Source of the DNA: Opitutia bacterium
GTDB taxonomy: Bacteria > Verrucomicrobiota > Verrucomicrobiae > Opitutales > Opitutaceae
NCBI GenBank assembly: GCA_947442255.1
Contig: CANEVO010000023.1
Coordinates: 1-39,803, forward strand
Direction of reading: 5' to 3'
Length of the DNA: 39,803 nt
The notes under the pieces were generated by a model. It was not told the DNA's origin. It saw only the letters and a program-made list of their open reading frames with translations, and did not search any database. Both the position numbers and the translations under genes were made by a program. Positions 1 through 8,938 of this stretch are shown here, one piece after another (within the stretch, counting starts at the first letter, position 1; each line of letters starts with the position of its first letter).

Positions 1-348
1 AGCAGCGAAGCGATTCCCGTCCACCTCCTGACCCGCGAGGCATTTGAGGTCTATTTGAAGCAACTCGCTCCGAATGGGGTGATTGCCGTCCATATATCCA
101 ACCGCTATCTGAACCTCCGCCCCGTGGTGGAAGGTTTAGCCTACGAATTCGGACTCGGTGTAGTTACGGTCTTAGACGACCCGAAGAATTGGTGGCTCTA
201 CCGGTCAACTTGGGTGCTGGTGTCGAGCAATCAAGGTTTGCTGGCTAACCCGCGGCTCATCGACGCCGCGGACATTGCCGCCGCCACGGACCAGCACAAG
301 GTCATCTGGACCGACGACCATGCGAGCATATTCAAGATCCTAAAGTGA
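1..348 (+). CDS. C-terminal end of a spermidine-synthase-like (fused MFS/spermidine synthase) protein, partial
   Basis: The frame is open from base 1, so the 5' end lies outside the window; 115 residues remain. The visible part has the pattern of the last third of spermidine-synthase-like methyltransferases: a PVHLLTREAF segment, then YLKQLAPNGVIAVHISNRYL, then a segment ending in TDDHASIFKIL. In fused MFS/spermidine synthase proteins the phrase 'HLLT.E.F..Y...L.P.G....HISN' is characteristic and precedes a short C-terminal strand containing 'WTDD'. Those families are named after aminopropyltransferases, but many members have no proven polyamine role, so the substrate is unknown here. It converges on the minus-strand transporter at 654. 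Family call is fairly sure; whether a membrane domain is fused upstream cannot be seen. Confidence 0.8.
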   Translation, partial: SSEAIPVHLLTREAFEVYLKQLAPNGVIAVHISNRYLNLRPVVEGLAYEFGLGVVTVLDDPKNWWLYRSTWVLVSSNQGLLANPRLIDAADIAAATDQHKVIWTDDHASIFKILK

Positions 349-653
349 ACGGCCGACAGGTCACTTTCAAGAAGCGGCGGCCTCGTCGTGAGCAAAGCGT
401 GATAACTGCGGATTTCCATCTCAATAAGGCTGTTAATTGCAATCCAGCGGTCATTCTCCTTCACCATGGCGGGGGGAGAGAGGCCCTCAAGCACCAGCGG
501 CAACGGAGGCGGACGAGTCACTCCACGGACATTTGTTAAAAAATACCGAAACCGCCTCGCTGCTTTAGTGCTCAGGGCAATTGAGTGATAGTCCGCAGCG
601 TTGTTTGAGTGGCCAGTACGACGCTTAAAAGTAACACTGGCTACAAAGAAAAC
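349..653. other. Intergenic stretch between convergent genes, no gene seen
   Basis: About 305 bases between the end of the spermidine-synthase-like gene and the end of the transporter gene. Base composition is lower in GC than the flanking genes. The only open frames are short and lack any family resemblance. A weak inverted repeat (GGCCAGT near 612, ACTGGC near 639) could form a small hairpin next to the transporter stop, but there is no T-run, so it is not called as a terminator. Confidence 0.5.
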
Positions 654-1961
654 TTAGGCTTGGGCCAGGAGCGTTGCCTCGGTCTTGGCGGCGTCCGCTT
701 TGCGTCCCAGCCACCAGCCATTCACCGCCCAGATGGCGGCAATGATAGCGCCAAGGATTCCCGGAGCGATCCAGTTGGGGGCTGTAAGGACCTGGCCCGT
801 GAGGTAATCGCTGCCCCGGTAGACGGGCACGTCGATGAAGTTCTTGGCTTTGTACTTGGTCTCCGCATTTAGCGGGCTGAAGAGCATCTCGCGGCCGGGT
901 CTGACGAAAGAGTACTCACCCACGCGACGGACGAAGAACACGATCACCAGCACGGTCATGGTGTGCACGACGGCAAAGGTGGCGAGGCCGACGATCATGA
1001 GCACCGGAACAAAGGTCAGGAGCACCGTCATGCCCCAGCGGGAGGCGATCTTTCCCGTGACGAAGATCTGGCAGATGATGGTGAGTGCTTGCACCGCAGT
1101 GTCGAAGCGGCTGAAGAAGGCGGTCCGCGCCCGGGTATCGTTGGGGAAGGCGGCGGTTACAAAGTCGAGCTGCTCAAAGTAGAGAAACGTGTTTACAGAC
1201 GCGAGCAGGGTGACGAAGACGGCGATCCCGATCAGGTAGGGCGATTTGACCACGATCCAGATTCCGGCAAGGGGATTGCCGCCGATGGGGCGATACTTGT
1301 TGCCGGTGGCTCCGGCGGTGGCGTTCGCCGCCGGGCGGTTCCAGAAGGCGAGGAGCGCACGCTGCACCACGACGGCCACGAAAAAGACCCCGGCGCCAAG
1401 GAACAGGATGCCGGCATTGCCAATGCGGCTCACCAGCAGGCTCGATACGAACGGCCCGGCCAGCGCCCCGGCGGTGCCGCCCGCCGCGATGAACCCGAAG
1501 AGCCGTTTCACTTGGCCGGCATCGAAAAGTTCCAGGAGGAAGCTCCAGAGCACAGAGACCATGAAAAGATTCACCACGCTGATCATCACGTAGAAAAACT
1601 TGCCGGTGGCGGCGTGGGACTCGCCCTTGACGGCGAACAGCGCCCCGCACACCGCCAGGGTCAGCCCGACGAGGCTGTAAATCAGGGGCAGGAACTTGCG
1701 GCGGGGCAGCCAGCCGCACAGCGCCCCGAAGACCGGGATGATCCCGATCGAAAAGACCCAGGTCCAGCCGTAGAGGTCCGCCACGGTGGCCCGCCCCAGC
1801 ACCGTCCCGATCGTCTCCCGTACAGGCCGCACCGCGAAGTACCCGCCGAGCACGCAGAAATAGAGGGCGCAGGCCAGAAACGCCGGCACCTTTTCCCCGG
1901 ATTCGAAGTTGAATGTTCCTCGGTTACTCGGGGATGACGGGATGGTGAAGGGTGAGGCCAC
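654..1961 (-). CDS. NTP/NDP exchange (ATP:ADP antiporter-like) MFS transporter
   Basis: A roughly 435-residue integral membrane protein with about 12 hydrophobic segments. The N-terminal part reads SGEKVPAFLACALYFCVL followed by FAVRPVRETIGTVLG, matching the 'GE...L....FF.L...Y..LRPVRD' opening of bacterial relatives of the ATP:ADP antiporter (AAA/TLC) family. The C-terminal half keeps 'FVRPGREMLFSPLNAETKYKAKNFIDV', a loop usual in these transporters. Free-living bacteria have divergent members of unknown substrate, so nucleotide exchange is not implied. An upstream TTG at 2033 keeps the frame open, but that extension reads out of frame through a decayed dehydrogenase remnant (1976-2138). The GTG at 1961 gives a family-like N-terminus and is preferred; there is no clear ribosome-binding site. 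Confidence 0.8.
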   Translation of the reverse strand: MASPFTIPSSPSNRGTFNFESGEKVPAFLACALYFCVLGGYFAVRPVRETIGTVLGRATVADLYGWTWVFSIGIIPVFGALCGWLPRRKFLPLIYSLVGLTLAVCGALFAVKGESHAATGKFFYVMISVVNLFMVSVLWSFLLELFDAGQVKRLFGFIAAGGTAGALAGPFVSSLLVSRIGNAGILFLGAGVFFVAVVVQRALLAFWNRPAANATAGATGNKYRPIGGNPLAGIWIVVKSPYLIGIAVFVTLLASVNTFLYFEQLDFVTAAFPNDTRARTAFFSRFDTAVQALTIICQIFVTGKIASRWGMTVLLTFVPVLMIVGLATFAVVHTMTVLVIVFFVRRVGEYSFVRPGREMLFSPLNAETKYKAKNFIDVPVYRGSDYLTGQVLTAPNWIAPGILGAIIAAIWAVNGWWLGRKADAAKTEATLLAQA

Positions 1962-1975
1962 GGGGCGGTATCGAT

Positions 1976-2138
1976 TCAGTCCAGTTGAGGGGTGATCTTG
2001 CCGCGGGTGCGGCCGGCCTTGCTGTGATCCCAAGTTTGGTTGAGCGCCGCGAGCGTGAAAGTCTTGTCCCTTTTGGCGCCTTTTGCTTCAGGCAGCCGCG
2101 CTGGCCGGTACCGCCACATATTCGGCATAGGCGCCGCT
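1976..2138 (-). pseudogene. Remnant of a medium-chain dehydrogenase/reductase (quinone oxidoreductase type)
   Basis: Two fragments of an MDR protein survive in adjoining frames. First comes GAYAEYVAVPAS (2135 downwards), the 'GAYAEYV.VPA' segment normally near residue 115-130. It is followed almost at once in another frame by DKTFTLAALNQTWDHSKAGR and TRGKITPQLD, then a stop at 1976. The latter matches the usual 'FPL....A....E.G..RGK.VL' C-terminus of zinc-dependent or quinone-reductase-like MDRs of about 320 residues. Most of the Rossmann domain is therefore deleted. It sits between the aldo/keto reductase stop and the transporter start and shares the stop region of the reductase. Recognised by eye only; a translated search with the joined fragments would settle it. 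Confidence 0.55.
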
Positions 2139-3061
2139 CAGAGCGCCGCCATGAACTGCTCCATCCGCGTGCGCATCGCGGCATCGGGCAGGCGGCCGCG
2201 GGCACCCTGCACGTTGTCGACGAGGTTCCTTGGCTGGGTTGTTCCCGGGATCGCGACGGTCACGGCCGGATGCGAGACATTGTACTTCAGGAAAAACTGG
2301 GCCCACGTAGTGCAGTCGATCTCGGCGGCCCAGGGCGGCAGGGCTTTGCCCGCGACGATGGTGAATAGGTTGGCACGGCCGAAGGGCAGGTTCGTCACGA
2401 TGGCGATCTTCTTCTCGATGGCGAGGGGCAGGAGTCGTTCCTCAACGCCGCGGTTGTTGATCGCGTAGTCGAGCTGCACGAAATCGAGCACCTGATTTCG
2501 CATGATTTGCTCGAGCTGGGCGTACTGATTGTCCGAGGAGGTCGTGACGCCGATGTAGCGGATTTTTCCGGCGGCCTTGTACTCGCGGAGGAGGCCGAGG
2601 TTGGTGTCGGTATTGCCGAGGTTCCAGACGTAGTGGAGGTCGATCTTGTCGGTGCGCAGCCGGGTGAACGAGGCGTCGACCTCGGCCTTGCCGCCGTTGG
2701 CGCCGACCTTGGAGGCGAGGAAAAACTTCGCACGGTTGCCGAGGCCCTGCGCGATCTCGCCAATGACATTTTCGGAGTTTCCGTAGCCGGCCGCGGTGTC
2801 GACCATCGTGCAGCCCGACTCACCCAAGCCTTTTAGGACTGTGCGGATGCCGTCGGTAACCGTGGCGTACGTGCGCGTGCCAATGCCGACGACCGGGATC
2901 CTTTCCCCGGTAGACGGGATGGCCTTGGTGATCAGCGGCAATGGGGATGCCGGGGCTGCGGCAGTTGCGGCCGGCGCCGCGGCGGAAAACAGGCGGGGGG
3001 TGGCGGCCAGCGCGGTGGCGCCGAGGCCGAGCTTCATAATTTCACGGCGAGTTAGGTTCAT
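2138..3061 (-). CDS. Tat-exported aldo/keto reductase
   Basis: A 307-residue protein. Residues 1-30 carry a twin-arginine signal (LTRREIMKLGLGATALA) and an Ala-rich cleavage region, so it is probably periplasmic. The mature part is a TIM-barrel aldo/keto reductase: VPVVGIGTRTY-like start, MVDTAAGYGNSENVIGE (catalytic Asp and Tyr), FLASKVG (catalytic Lys), a GKIRYIGVTTSS strand and a late AVTVAIPGTTQPRNLVDN NADP-binding segment. The fourth tetrad residue, normally His in 'DL.QVHNL', is Trp about residue 146 (DLHYVWNL), so activity may be altered. Related Tat-AKRs of Verrucomicrobia and Bacteroidetes are exported, with undefined substrates. Start chosen at the ATG that gives the Tat motif; no clear ribosome-binding site. 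Confidence 0.88.
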   Translation of the reverse strand: MNLTRREIMKLGLGATALAATPRLFSAAAPAATAAAPASPLPLITKAIPSTGERIPVVGIGTRTYATVTDGIRTVLKGLGESGCTMVDTAAGYGNSENVIGEIAQGLGNRAKFFLASKVGANGGKAEVDASFTRLRTDKIDLHYVWNLGNTDTNLGLLREYKAAGKIRYIGVTTSSDNQYAQLEQIMRNQVLDFVQLDYAINNRGVEERLLPLAIEKKIAIVTNLPFGRANLFTIVAGKALPPWAAEIDCTTWAQFFLKYNVSHPAVTVAIPGTTQPRNLVDNVQGARGRLPDAAMRTRMEQFMAAL

Positions 3062-3610
3062 GGCGGACTCGATTTAGGAGGAATTTGGTTCGGACGGACC
3101 TGAATTCAGGAGCCGGGCTGGCAGGCTCTATTCCCGCGGAATGACGGCATCGCAATGAAAAGGATGCGGCCCCGGAACAAAACACGCGGGACACCCTTGG
3201 CAAACCGATCCCTATGTGCATGGAGGGGCGTTGCGACGGTTCAATCGATGAGCGCATTCCCCGTCCCGCCGCCAGCCCGAGTAGAGCTTATGAGATATCG
3301 AAAATACTGGGGGTGAAAGGATTACCTGAGTATTAGACCAAGGCGATGTGGGAGAGTTTTTAGAACTAGCTGGCCACTGAGAAAAGAATAGCCTTTAAAG
3401 ATAGCTGTCTGGTCGTCTCCGGATGCACGCGATTAATTTGCACGCTGTCATCCCATCAACCCAAGCCAAAGACTAACACTCCACCTGGCCCAGTTTTCGG
3501 GACCCGCTCAAGATCACAGCTATCTTCTCATTTCTGTAATCACCGCAACTTCGCAGCGTCTAATACGGAATCGAGGTTGATTCTATTCCCAGCTTTCCCC
3601 TTCGGCTTTC
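3062..3610. other. Intergenic region between divergent aldo/keto reductase and DUF1800 genes
   Basis: About 550 bases of clearly lower GC than the genes on both sides. It must hold the promoters for both divergent transcription units, but no box pair stands out on either strand. No open frame with family resemblance and none of the palindromic repeat families found elsewhere in the window were seen. Confidence 0.5.
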
Positions 3611-6600
3611 ATGAAAGAATTTCCACTTCTGCTCAGGTTTGGCTGTTTTGCCGGACTGTTCGTGGCGCCACTCCTCCTGCGGGCGGCAGAGTTTGACCAG
3701 CGGTTGTTGAATCTCTCGGCCCGGGCGCAAGCCGCCACCGGCGACAACGCGCCCATCGTGGGCTTTGTCATCGGCGAAGGCCCAGCCAAACGGGTCCTCA
3801 TTCGCGCGATCGGCCCAGGCATGAGCGCGATCCCCGGGATCGGCGCCACCCTGGGCAACCCCAAGTTGGAATTGTATGCGGGGTCGACAAAGATCGCGGA
3901 AAACGACAATTGGACGACGAGTTCCATCGGCGGGGCGACCGGCTTCACCGCAGTCGGCGCTTTTCCACTGACGGCAGGATCGCGGGATGCCGCGCTGCTC
4001 ACCACGCTCGGTCCAGGCGGGTATACGGCGCGGGTCACCGGGGTGGAGACCGTCAGCGGGGTCGTATTGTTGGAGGTGTATGATGTCACGGGGCAGGCGC
4101 GGCTGATAAATCTTTCCACGCGCGCCATGGTCGGCACCGGAGCGGGAATTTTGATTTCCGGCGTGGCGATCGCTCCCGGCGGGGGAGCGCGAAAGATGCT
4201 GGTTCGCGCGGCCGGCCCTGCCTTGCTGGGGTTGTTTCCGGGGCTCCCAACCCTCGCGGATCCCGCGATCGCCGTCATTCAGGGGGCCACCCAAATTGCG
4301 TCCAACAACGATTGGGGGACGGAAAACACTTCCGCTTTGAACGCCGCTTTCGGACAATCGGGCGCGTTTCCCTTCGCGCCCGGTTCGAAAGACGCCGCGC
4401 TCATGGTAGACTTGGCGCCGGGCCAAAATTACACCATTCATGTTAGCGGCGTCGGCAACACCACCGGCATCGCCCTCGTGGAGGTCTACGATCTGACGTC
4501 CGACAATTTCGCCATGGTGAGCGTGGCGGCGACGACCGTGAGCACGGATACGAAAGGCAGTGCGCCGGCGGTATTTACCGTGTCGCGTACGGGTTCGACG
4601 GCTGCGGCGTTGACCGTCTATTACAACGTCGGAGGGTCGGCGATCATGGGAAGTGATTTTGGCAGTCTCCCGGGCTTCGTCACCATTCCTGCAGGGGCGA
4701 CGACCACCACCATTCCCATTAGCGCGCGTGAAAATGCCTTCGGGTCGGCGATCAACAAAAACGTTTCACTCTCGATCGTTTCCGCGCCCGGTTATTTGGT
4801 CGATTCCCGGCGGACGGCCGCGGTTTCAATCTTCTACAATCCGGGCACCCTTTACTTCGCCTCGCTGCGACCCGCCCTGACGGCCGCGGTGTCTACTGCG
4901 TATGGAACGGCCACCGTTCAACTCAGCTCCGATCAGACGTTCGCGGTCGTCGATGCCACCTTCTCCAATCTCAGCTCTCCTCAAACTGTCGCTTATCTAC
5001 GCCTCGGTAACACCGGCGAGGTCGGCACGGAACTCGCGCGGCTTTCGAATGGCCAGGTCAACGGGCAAAGCTGGATCTTTCAGTCCACCGCCGGCCTGAC
5101 GGCGGCGGACATGGTGCAGGCGCTGAAAGACGGACGGGTTTTCGTCAGTATCGAATCGGCGAATTTTCCGGGCGGCGAACTCCGCGGCGCGTTTATCCAA
5201 TCCAGCGGATCGATGACGTTTACTCCACCCGCCACGATGCCGGCGATGGCGGACGCGCCGATGACGGCGGTGGATGCCGCGCGGTTCCTGATGCAGGCAA
5301 CCTTTGGCCCGACCAAAGCGGAAATCGATGTGCTCGTCGGACGGCGGTTCAGCGAATTGAGAAACTGGATCGGGACGCAAATCGGATTGCCGCCCTCGCT
5401 CCTCCTCCCGGCCACCCGGGGGGATTTCAACGCGTTTACCGCGCTCAGCTCTGACAATCCCCAATACAGCTACCAAAACCGGCAGGCCGGCTGGTGGAAG
5501 AATGCGCGCACGGCTCCGGATCAACTGCGGCAGCGGATGGCATTTGCGCTCAGCCAGATCTTCGTGGTTTCCGACGTTAACTCGAGTTTATACAACAATC
5601 CCCTCGGGCTCGCGAATTACTACGACATTCTTGTCCGGGGCGCGTTCGGCAATTTCCGCCAGGTGCTGGAGGAGGTGACGCTCAGCCCGGTCATGGGCGT
5701 TTACTTGAGTAGTCTGCGGAACCCCCGAGCGACCCTAGACACCCGCACGCAGCTGTTCACGTCGCCGGACGAGAATTATGCGCGCGAGGTCATGCAGCTC
5801 TTCACCATCGGCCTCAACCGCCTGCAGCCGGACGGTACGCTCATGCTCGACGCGCTCGGTATCCCGATTCCGACCTACGACCAAAGGACGGTCACGGAGC
5901 TGGCGAAAGTGTTTACCGGGTGGGGGTACGCCTCCACGGCGACGAATCCAAGCTTCACCGGGGCGGCGGCGAACTGGATCGAACCGATGCTGCTGTATCC
6001 TGCTTTTCATGACAACACCGAGAAGGTCATCGTGGACGGGGTGATGATCCCGGCCAACCAGGGTGGGGCGAAGGACCTGAAGGATTCGCTAGACGCGCTG
6101 TTCAACCATCCGAACACCGGCCCCTTTATTGCCCGCCAGCTCATCCAGCGCCTGGTCACGAGCAACCCCAGTCCCGGCTACGTTTACCGGGTGGCGCAGG
6201 TGTTCGCCAACAATGGCCTGGGAGGGCGCGGCGATCTCGGCGCGGTGGCGCAGGCAATTCTGAACGACTACGAAGCGCGATCTCCGGCGGTGGCGGCCGG
6301 CGCAAGTTTCGGCAAGCTGCGCGAGCCGCTGCTGCGGGCGACGGCGCTGTTGCGGGTCTTCAACGGCGGCGCGAACAACGGCCGTTTCGCGTTTTTTGTG
6401 GGGCAAACGAACGAAAGCCAGCTCGGCCAAACGGCGCTGCACGCCCCCACGGTTTTCAATTTCTTCGAGCCCAATTATGTTTTGCCGGGCGCGCTCACCT
6501 CAGCCGGCCTCTTCGCGCCGGAGTATCAGATTCTCACGGACACGACCGCCATCGCGCAGCCGAACCAATTGTGGTCCTGGATCTACGCCAACCGCTCGCA

Positions 6601-6862
6601 GGGCGCCACTCTCAACCCCGACGAGGCCACCATTGGATTCGTATTTGAGAGCAATTTTCTGGCGCTAGCCCGCACCCCGGGGGCGCTGGTGGATTACACG
6701 AACTTGGTGCTGGCCGGGGGCGGGCTGCCCAAGACGGTGACGGACCGCATCGTGGCTGCGATCGCTGCGATGCCAAACAACACCGCCGCCACCGACCTCG
6801 AACGCGTGCGCTCGGCACTCTATCTCACGGTCAGCGTGCCCCAGGGCGCCATCCAGAAATAA
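3611..6862 (+). CDS. Large secreted DUF1800 protein with duplicated N-terminal domain, Calx-beta-like and CHRD domains
   Basis: 1083 residues. A Sec signal peptide (hydrophobic core ending LLLRAAE, about residues 1-26) is followed by two tandem copies of a domain of about 130 residues (about 30-160 and 165-297). Each copy opens RL(L/I)NLS(A/T)RA, has a VLIRAIGP/MLVRAAGP strand and ends EVYD(V/L). The same repeat is common in exported Verrucomicrobia proteins. A Calx-beta-like segment (about 300-405) follows, then a CHRD-like domain (about 412-530, with SIESANFPGGELRGAF). The C-terminal half is DUF1800: AARFLMQATFGPT near residue 556, then YAREVMQLFTIGL and VFTGWGY. DUF1800 has no established function. 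It lies 8 bases before a DUF1501 gene, the usual genomic partner. Start at 3611 fits the signal peptide. Confidence 0.9.
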   Translation: MKEFPLLLRFGCFAGLFVAPLLLRAAEFDQRLLNLSARAQAATGDNAPIVGFVIGEGPAKRVLIRAIGPGMSAIPGIGATLGNPKLELYAGSTKIAENDNWTTSSIGGATGFTAVGAFPLTAGSRDAALLTTLGPGGYTARVTGVETVSGVVLLEVYDVTGQARLINLSTRAMVGTGAGILISGVAIAPGGGARKMLVRAAGPALLGLFPGLPTLADPAIAVIQGATQIASNNDWGTENTSALNAAFGQSGAFPFAPGSKDAALMVDLAPGQNYTIHVSGVGNTTGIALVEVYDLTSDNFAMVSVAATTVSTDTKGSAPAVFTVSRTGSTAAALTVYYNVGGSAIMGSDFGSLPGFVTIPAGATTTTIPISARENAFGSAINKNVSLSIVSAPGYLVDSRRTAAVSIFYNPGTLYFASLRPALTAAVSTAYGTATVQLSSDQTFAVVDATFSNLSSPQTVAYLRLGNTGEVGTELARLSNGQVNGQSWIFQSTAGLTAADMVQALKDGRVFVSIESANFPGGELRGAFIQSSGSMTFTPPATMPAMADAPMTAVDAARFLMQATFGPTKAEIDVLVGRRFSELRNWIGTQIGLPPSLLLPATRGDFNAFTALSSDNPQYSYQNRQAGWWKNARTAPDQLRQRMAFALSQIFVVSDVNSSLYNNPLGLANYYDILVRGAFGNFRQVLEEVTLSPVMGVYLSSLRNPRATLDTRTQLFTSPDENYAREVMQLFTIGLNRLQPDGTLMLDALGIPIPTYDQRTVTELAKVFTGWGYASTATNPSFTGAAANWIEPMLLYPAFHDNTEKVIVDGVMIPANQGGAKDLKDSLDALFNHPNTGPFIARQLIQRLVTSNPSPGYVYRVAQVFANNGLGGRGDLGAVAQAILNDYEARSPAVAAGASFGKLREPLLRATALLRVFNGGANNGRFAFFVGQTNESQLGQTALHAPTVFNFFEPNYVLPGALTSAGLFAPEYQILTDTTAIAQPNQLWSWIYANRSQGATLNPDEATIGFVFESNFLALARTPGALVDYTNLVLAGGGLPKTVTDRIVAAIAAMPNNTAATDLERVRSALYLTVSVPQGAIQK

Positions 6863-6870
6863 CCGCCGCG

Positions 6871-8337
6871 ATGAACAACTCCAAGACTTCCCTCCCCGAT
6901 CTTTCCCGGCGCAAGTTCCTCGGCGCGTGCTGCGCCTCGGTGGGTGCGACCGGCATGCTCTCCGCGCTCGCGCAACTGCGCTTGATTGGCGCCGTGGCCG
7001 ACACCAGCGGCGTCCCCGCCCGGGCCGCGGCGCCCCAGCCGGATTTCAAAGCGCTCGTTTGTCTCTTCCTCTCGGGCGGCAACGATGCCAACAACCTGAT
7101 CATCCCCACGGATTCGCCGACGTACAATGCGTATTCCGTCGGGCGGGGCGCGCTCGCCCTGGCGCAAAATGCGGTGCTCCCGATCACCCCGCGCACCAAT
7201 GACGGCCGCAGTTGGGGACTTCATCCGTCGCTCGGCATTAACCCGAACGGCAGTACGAACGGCGGTCTCAAGGGACTCTTCGATCAAGGTAAACTGGCGA
7301 TCATGGCCAACGTGGGTTCGCTGGCGTACCCCCTCACGAAGGCGGAGTACACCGCGCGCCCCGATCTGCGGCCCCGACAGCTTTTTTCCCACAACGATCA
7401 GCAGGTCGAATGGCAGAGCAGCATTGCCGACCGACCGTTCACGACGGGTTGGGGCGGACGGCTGGCCGATCTCACGAATGCCTTCAACGAGAACAATCGC
7501 ATTGCCATGTCGATCTCCCTGAACGGGCAGAACTCGTTTCAGGTGGGCCGCAACGTCGGGCAGTATGCGGTCGGTACGACGGGCGCGATTGCGCTGACGG
7601 GCAGCGGCACGGGGACTTCGGTTAACGGTCTCCGCACGGCGGCCCTGAACGACGCGCTGGCGGCGCAGAACGCCAACCTGTTCGAGACCGCGTTCGCGGG
7701 CCTGACCCGCGGCGCCGTGGCGAACAGCGCGCTGCTTTCCAGTGTGGTCACCGGCGCCAGTCCGTTCGCCTCGTTCTTCGCCGGGCTCACCTCGAATATC
7801 AGCCAGCAGCTGCACATGATTGCCCGGCTGGTGAATGCGCAGCAAACGCTCGGACTGCGGCGCCAAGTGTTTTTTGCCCGCCTCGGCGGGTGGGATCTGC
7901 ACGATAACCAGGTGGTGGCGGGCAACACCGCCACCGGTGCTCACGCGAATCTTTTTCGCGACGTCAGCCAGGCCGTCACCGCATTCTACAACGCGCTCGC
8001 CTCGGTCGCGGCGGACGACCAGGTCACGACCTTCACGGCGTCGGATTTTGGCCGAACGTACAACACCAACGGCGACGGTTCCGACCACGGTTGGGGCAGC
8101 CATCATTTCGTGGTGGGTGGCGCGGTGCGCGGTGGCGACATCTACGGCCGCATGCCGACCTTCGCCATTGACGGCCCCGATGATACCGGACGTGGCCGAT
8201 GGATTCCTTCCATGAGCGTCGATGAATACAGTGCCACGCTCGCGAGCTGGTTTGGGGTAAGCGCCACCAATCTGCCGGTCGTGCTGCCTAACATCGGTCG
8301 CTTTGCGCGCCCGAATCTGGGGTTCATGGCGAGCTAG
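6871..8337 (+). CDS. Tat-exported DUF1501 protein, partner of DUF1800
   Basis: 488 residues. The N-terminus has a twin-arginine signal (LSRRKFLGACCASVGATGML). The mature domain starts FKALVCLFLSGGNDANNLII, followed by WGLHPSLG and, near the C-terminus, TFTASDFGRTYNTNGDGSDHGWGSHHF. The SDFGRT and DHGWG motifs are the metal-site region of DUF1501, which belongs to the alkaline-phosphatase/sulfatase fold superfamily. Enzymatic activity of the family is unproven. Only 8 bases separate it from the DUF1800 stop and 26 from the next gene, so the genes are probably co-transcribed. Such DUF1800/DUF1501 pairs are widespread in planctomycetes, verrucomicrobia and proteobacteria, where both proteins are predicted to be exported. 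Confidence 0.92.
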   Translation: MNNSKTSLPDLSRRKFLGACCASVGATGMLSALAQLRLIGAVADTSGVPARAAAPQPDFKALVCLFLSGGNDANNLIIPTDSPTYNAYSVGRGALALAQNAVLPITPRTNDGRSWGLHPSLGINPNGSTNGGLKGLFDQGKLAIMANVGSLAYPLTKAEYTARPDLRPRQLFSHNDQQVEWQSSIADRPFTTGWGGRLADLTNAFNENNRIAMSISLNGQNSFQVGRNVGQYAVGTTGAIALTGSGTGTSVNGLRTAALNDALAAQNANLFETAFAGLTRGAVANSALLSSVVTGASPFASFFAGLTSNISQQLHMIARLVNAQQTLGLRRQVFFARLGGWDLHDNQVVAGNTATGAHANLFRDVSQAVTAFYNALASVAADDQVTTFTASDFGRTYNTNGDGSDHGWGSHHFVVGGAVRGGDIYGRMPTFAIDGPDDTGRGRWIPSMSVDEYSATLASWFGVSATNLPVVLPNIGRFARPNLGFMAS

Positions 8338-8363
8338 TTGGCCCGCGTGACGTTCTGAACCGG

Positions 8364-8915
8364 ATGTGGGCCCGTCGGATCATTCTGCCGCTGGCGGCGC
8401 TCGTGGGGTTGAGCCTGGCGCTCCTTTATTGGCGGGCCGGACGCGATGATCCGGCGCGCTCAACCCATGATTCACCGCCGCCGGTCGCGCTGCCGTTAGC
8501 GCCCCCGCCCGCCGAGGTTCAACCGCGCAACAGGGCTCCGCGCGAAAACGACGCCGCCAGCCCGATCGCGGATGCGCTTAACGAGCCGGGAGGTTCCATT
8601 AAGCGCGACCTGCAGATGGTCCACGAACTGCTCGAAACGTGGCAGTCGAATTTTCCCCGGGAAGGAAATCCCGTGGGCGAGAACGCGGAGATCACCGCAG
8701 CGCTGGCGGGGGATAACCGTCTGGGATTCCCTTTTATCGCGGCCGGTCACCGCGCCATCAACGGGCGGGGGGAGCTCTGCGACCGCTGGGGGACGCCCCT
8801 GCGTTTTCACTCGTTGAGCGGCACGCAGATGGAAGTTTTCAGCGCCGGGCCTGATCGAAAATTTGCGACCGCGGATGACGCGATGTGGCCGCCCGCGGCG
8901 CCTGAGCAGCCCTGA
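8364..8915 (+). CDS. Membrane-anchored protein with pseudopilin-tail-like C-terminus
   Basis: 183 residues. A single membrane segment (about residues 5-22) is followed by a Pro-rich linker (about 30-60) and a globular part. The last 50 residues (GRGELCDRWGTPLRF, then FSAGPDRKFATADDAMWPP) resemble the calcium-loop end of GspG-type pseudopilins, which typically read 'D.WG.P..Y......GPDG..GT.DDI'. The prepilin cleavage motif is absent, so this is not itself a normal pseudopilin. It lies directly between DUF1501 and a broken pseudopilin. One reading is that it is an accessory protein of the DUF1800/DUF1501 cluster. Another is that it arose by splitting of a pseudopilin gene. No named family is recognised. 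Confidence 0.7.
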   Translation: MWARRIILPLAALVGLSLALLYWRAGRDDPARSTHDSPPPVALPLAPPPAEVQPRNRAPRENDAASPIADALNEPGGSIKRDLQMVHELLETWQSNFPREGNPVGENAEITAALAGDNRLGFPFIAAGHRAINGRGELCDRWGTPLRFHSLSGTQMEVFSAGPDRKFATADDAMWPPAAPEQP

Positions 8916-8938
8916 TCGGCGTTCGCCCGATCGCTGGC

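Noticed and set aside
231..521. 96-codon minus-strand ORF near the left edge
   Set aside because: Overlaps the spermidine-synthase-like gene over a third of its length and resembles no family.
963..1937. 324-codon plus-strand ORF
   Set aside because: Lies opposite the transporter gene; charged, low-complexity translation without hydrophobic pattern or family motifs, as expected of a high-GC shadow frame.
6820..8106. 428-codon minus-strand ORF
   Set aside because: Antisense to the DUF1501 gene, which has clear Tat and DUF1501 motifs; the antisense product is Arg/Gly-rich without motifs.
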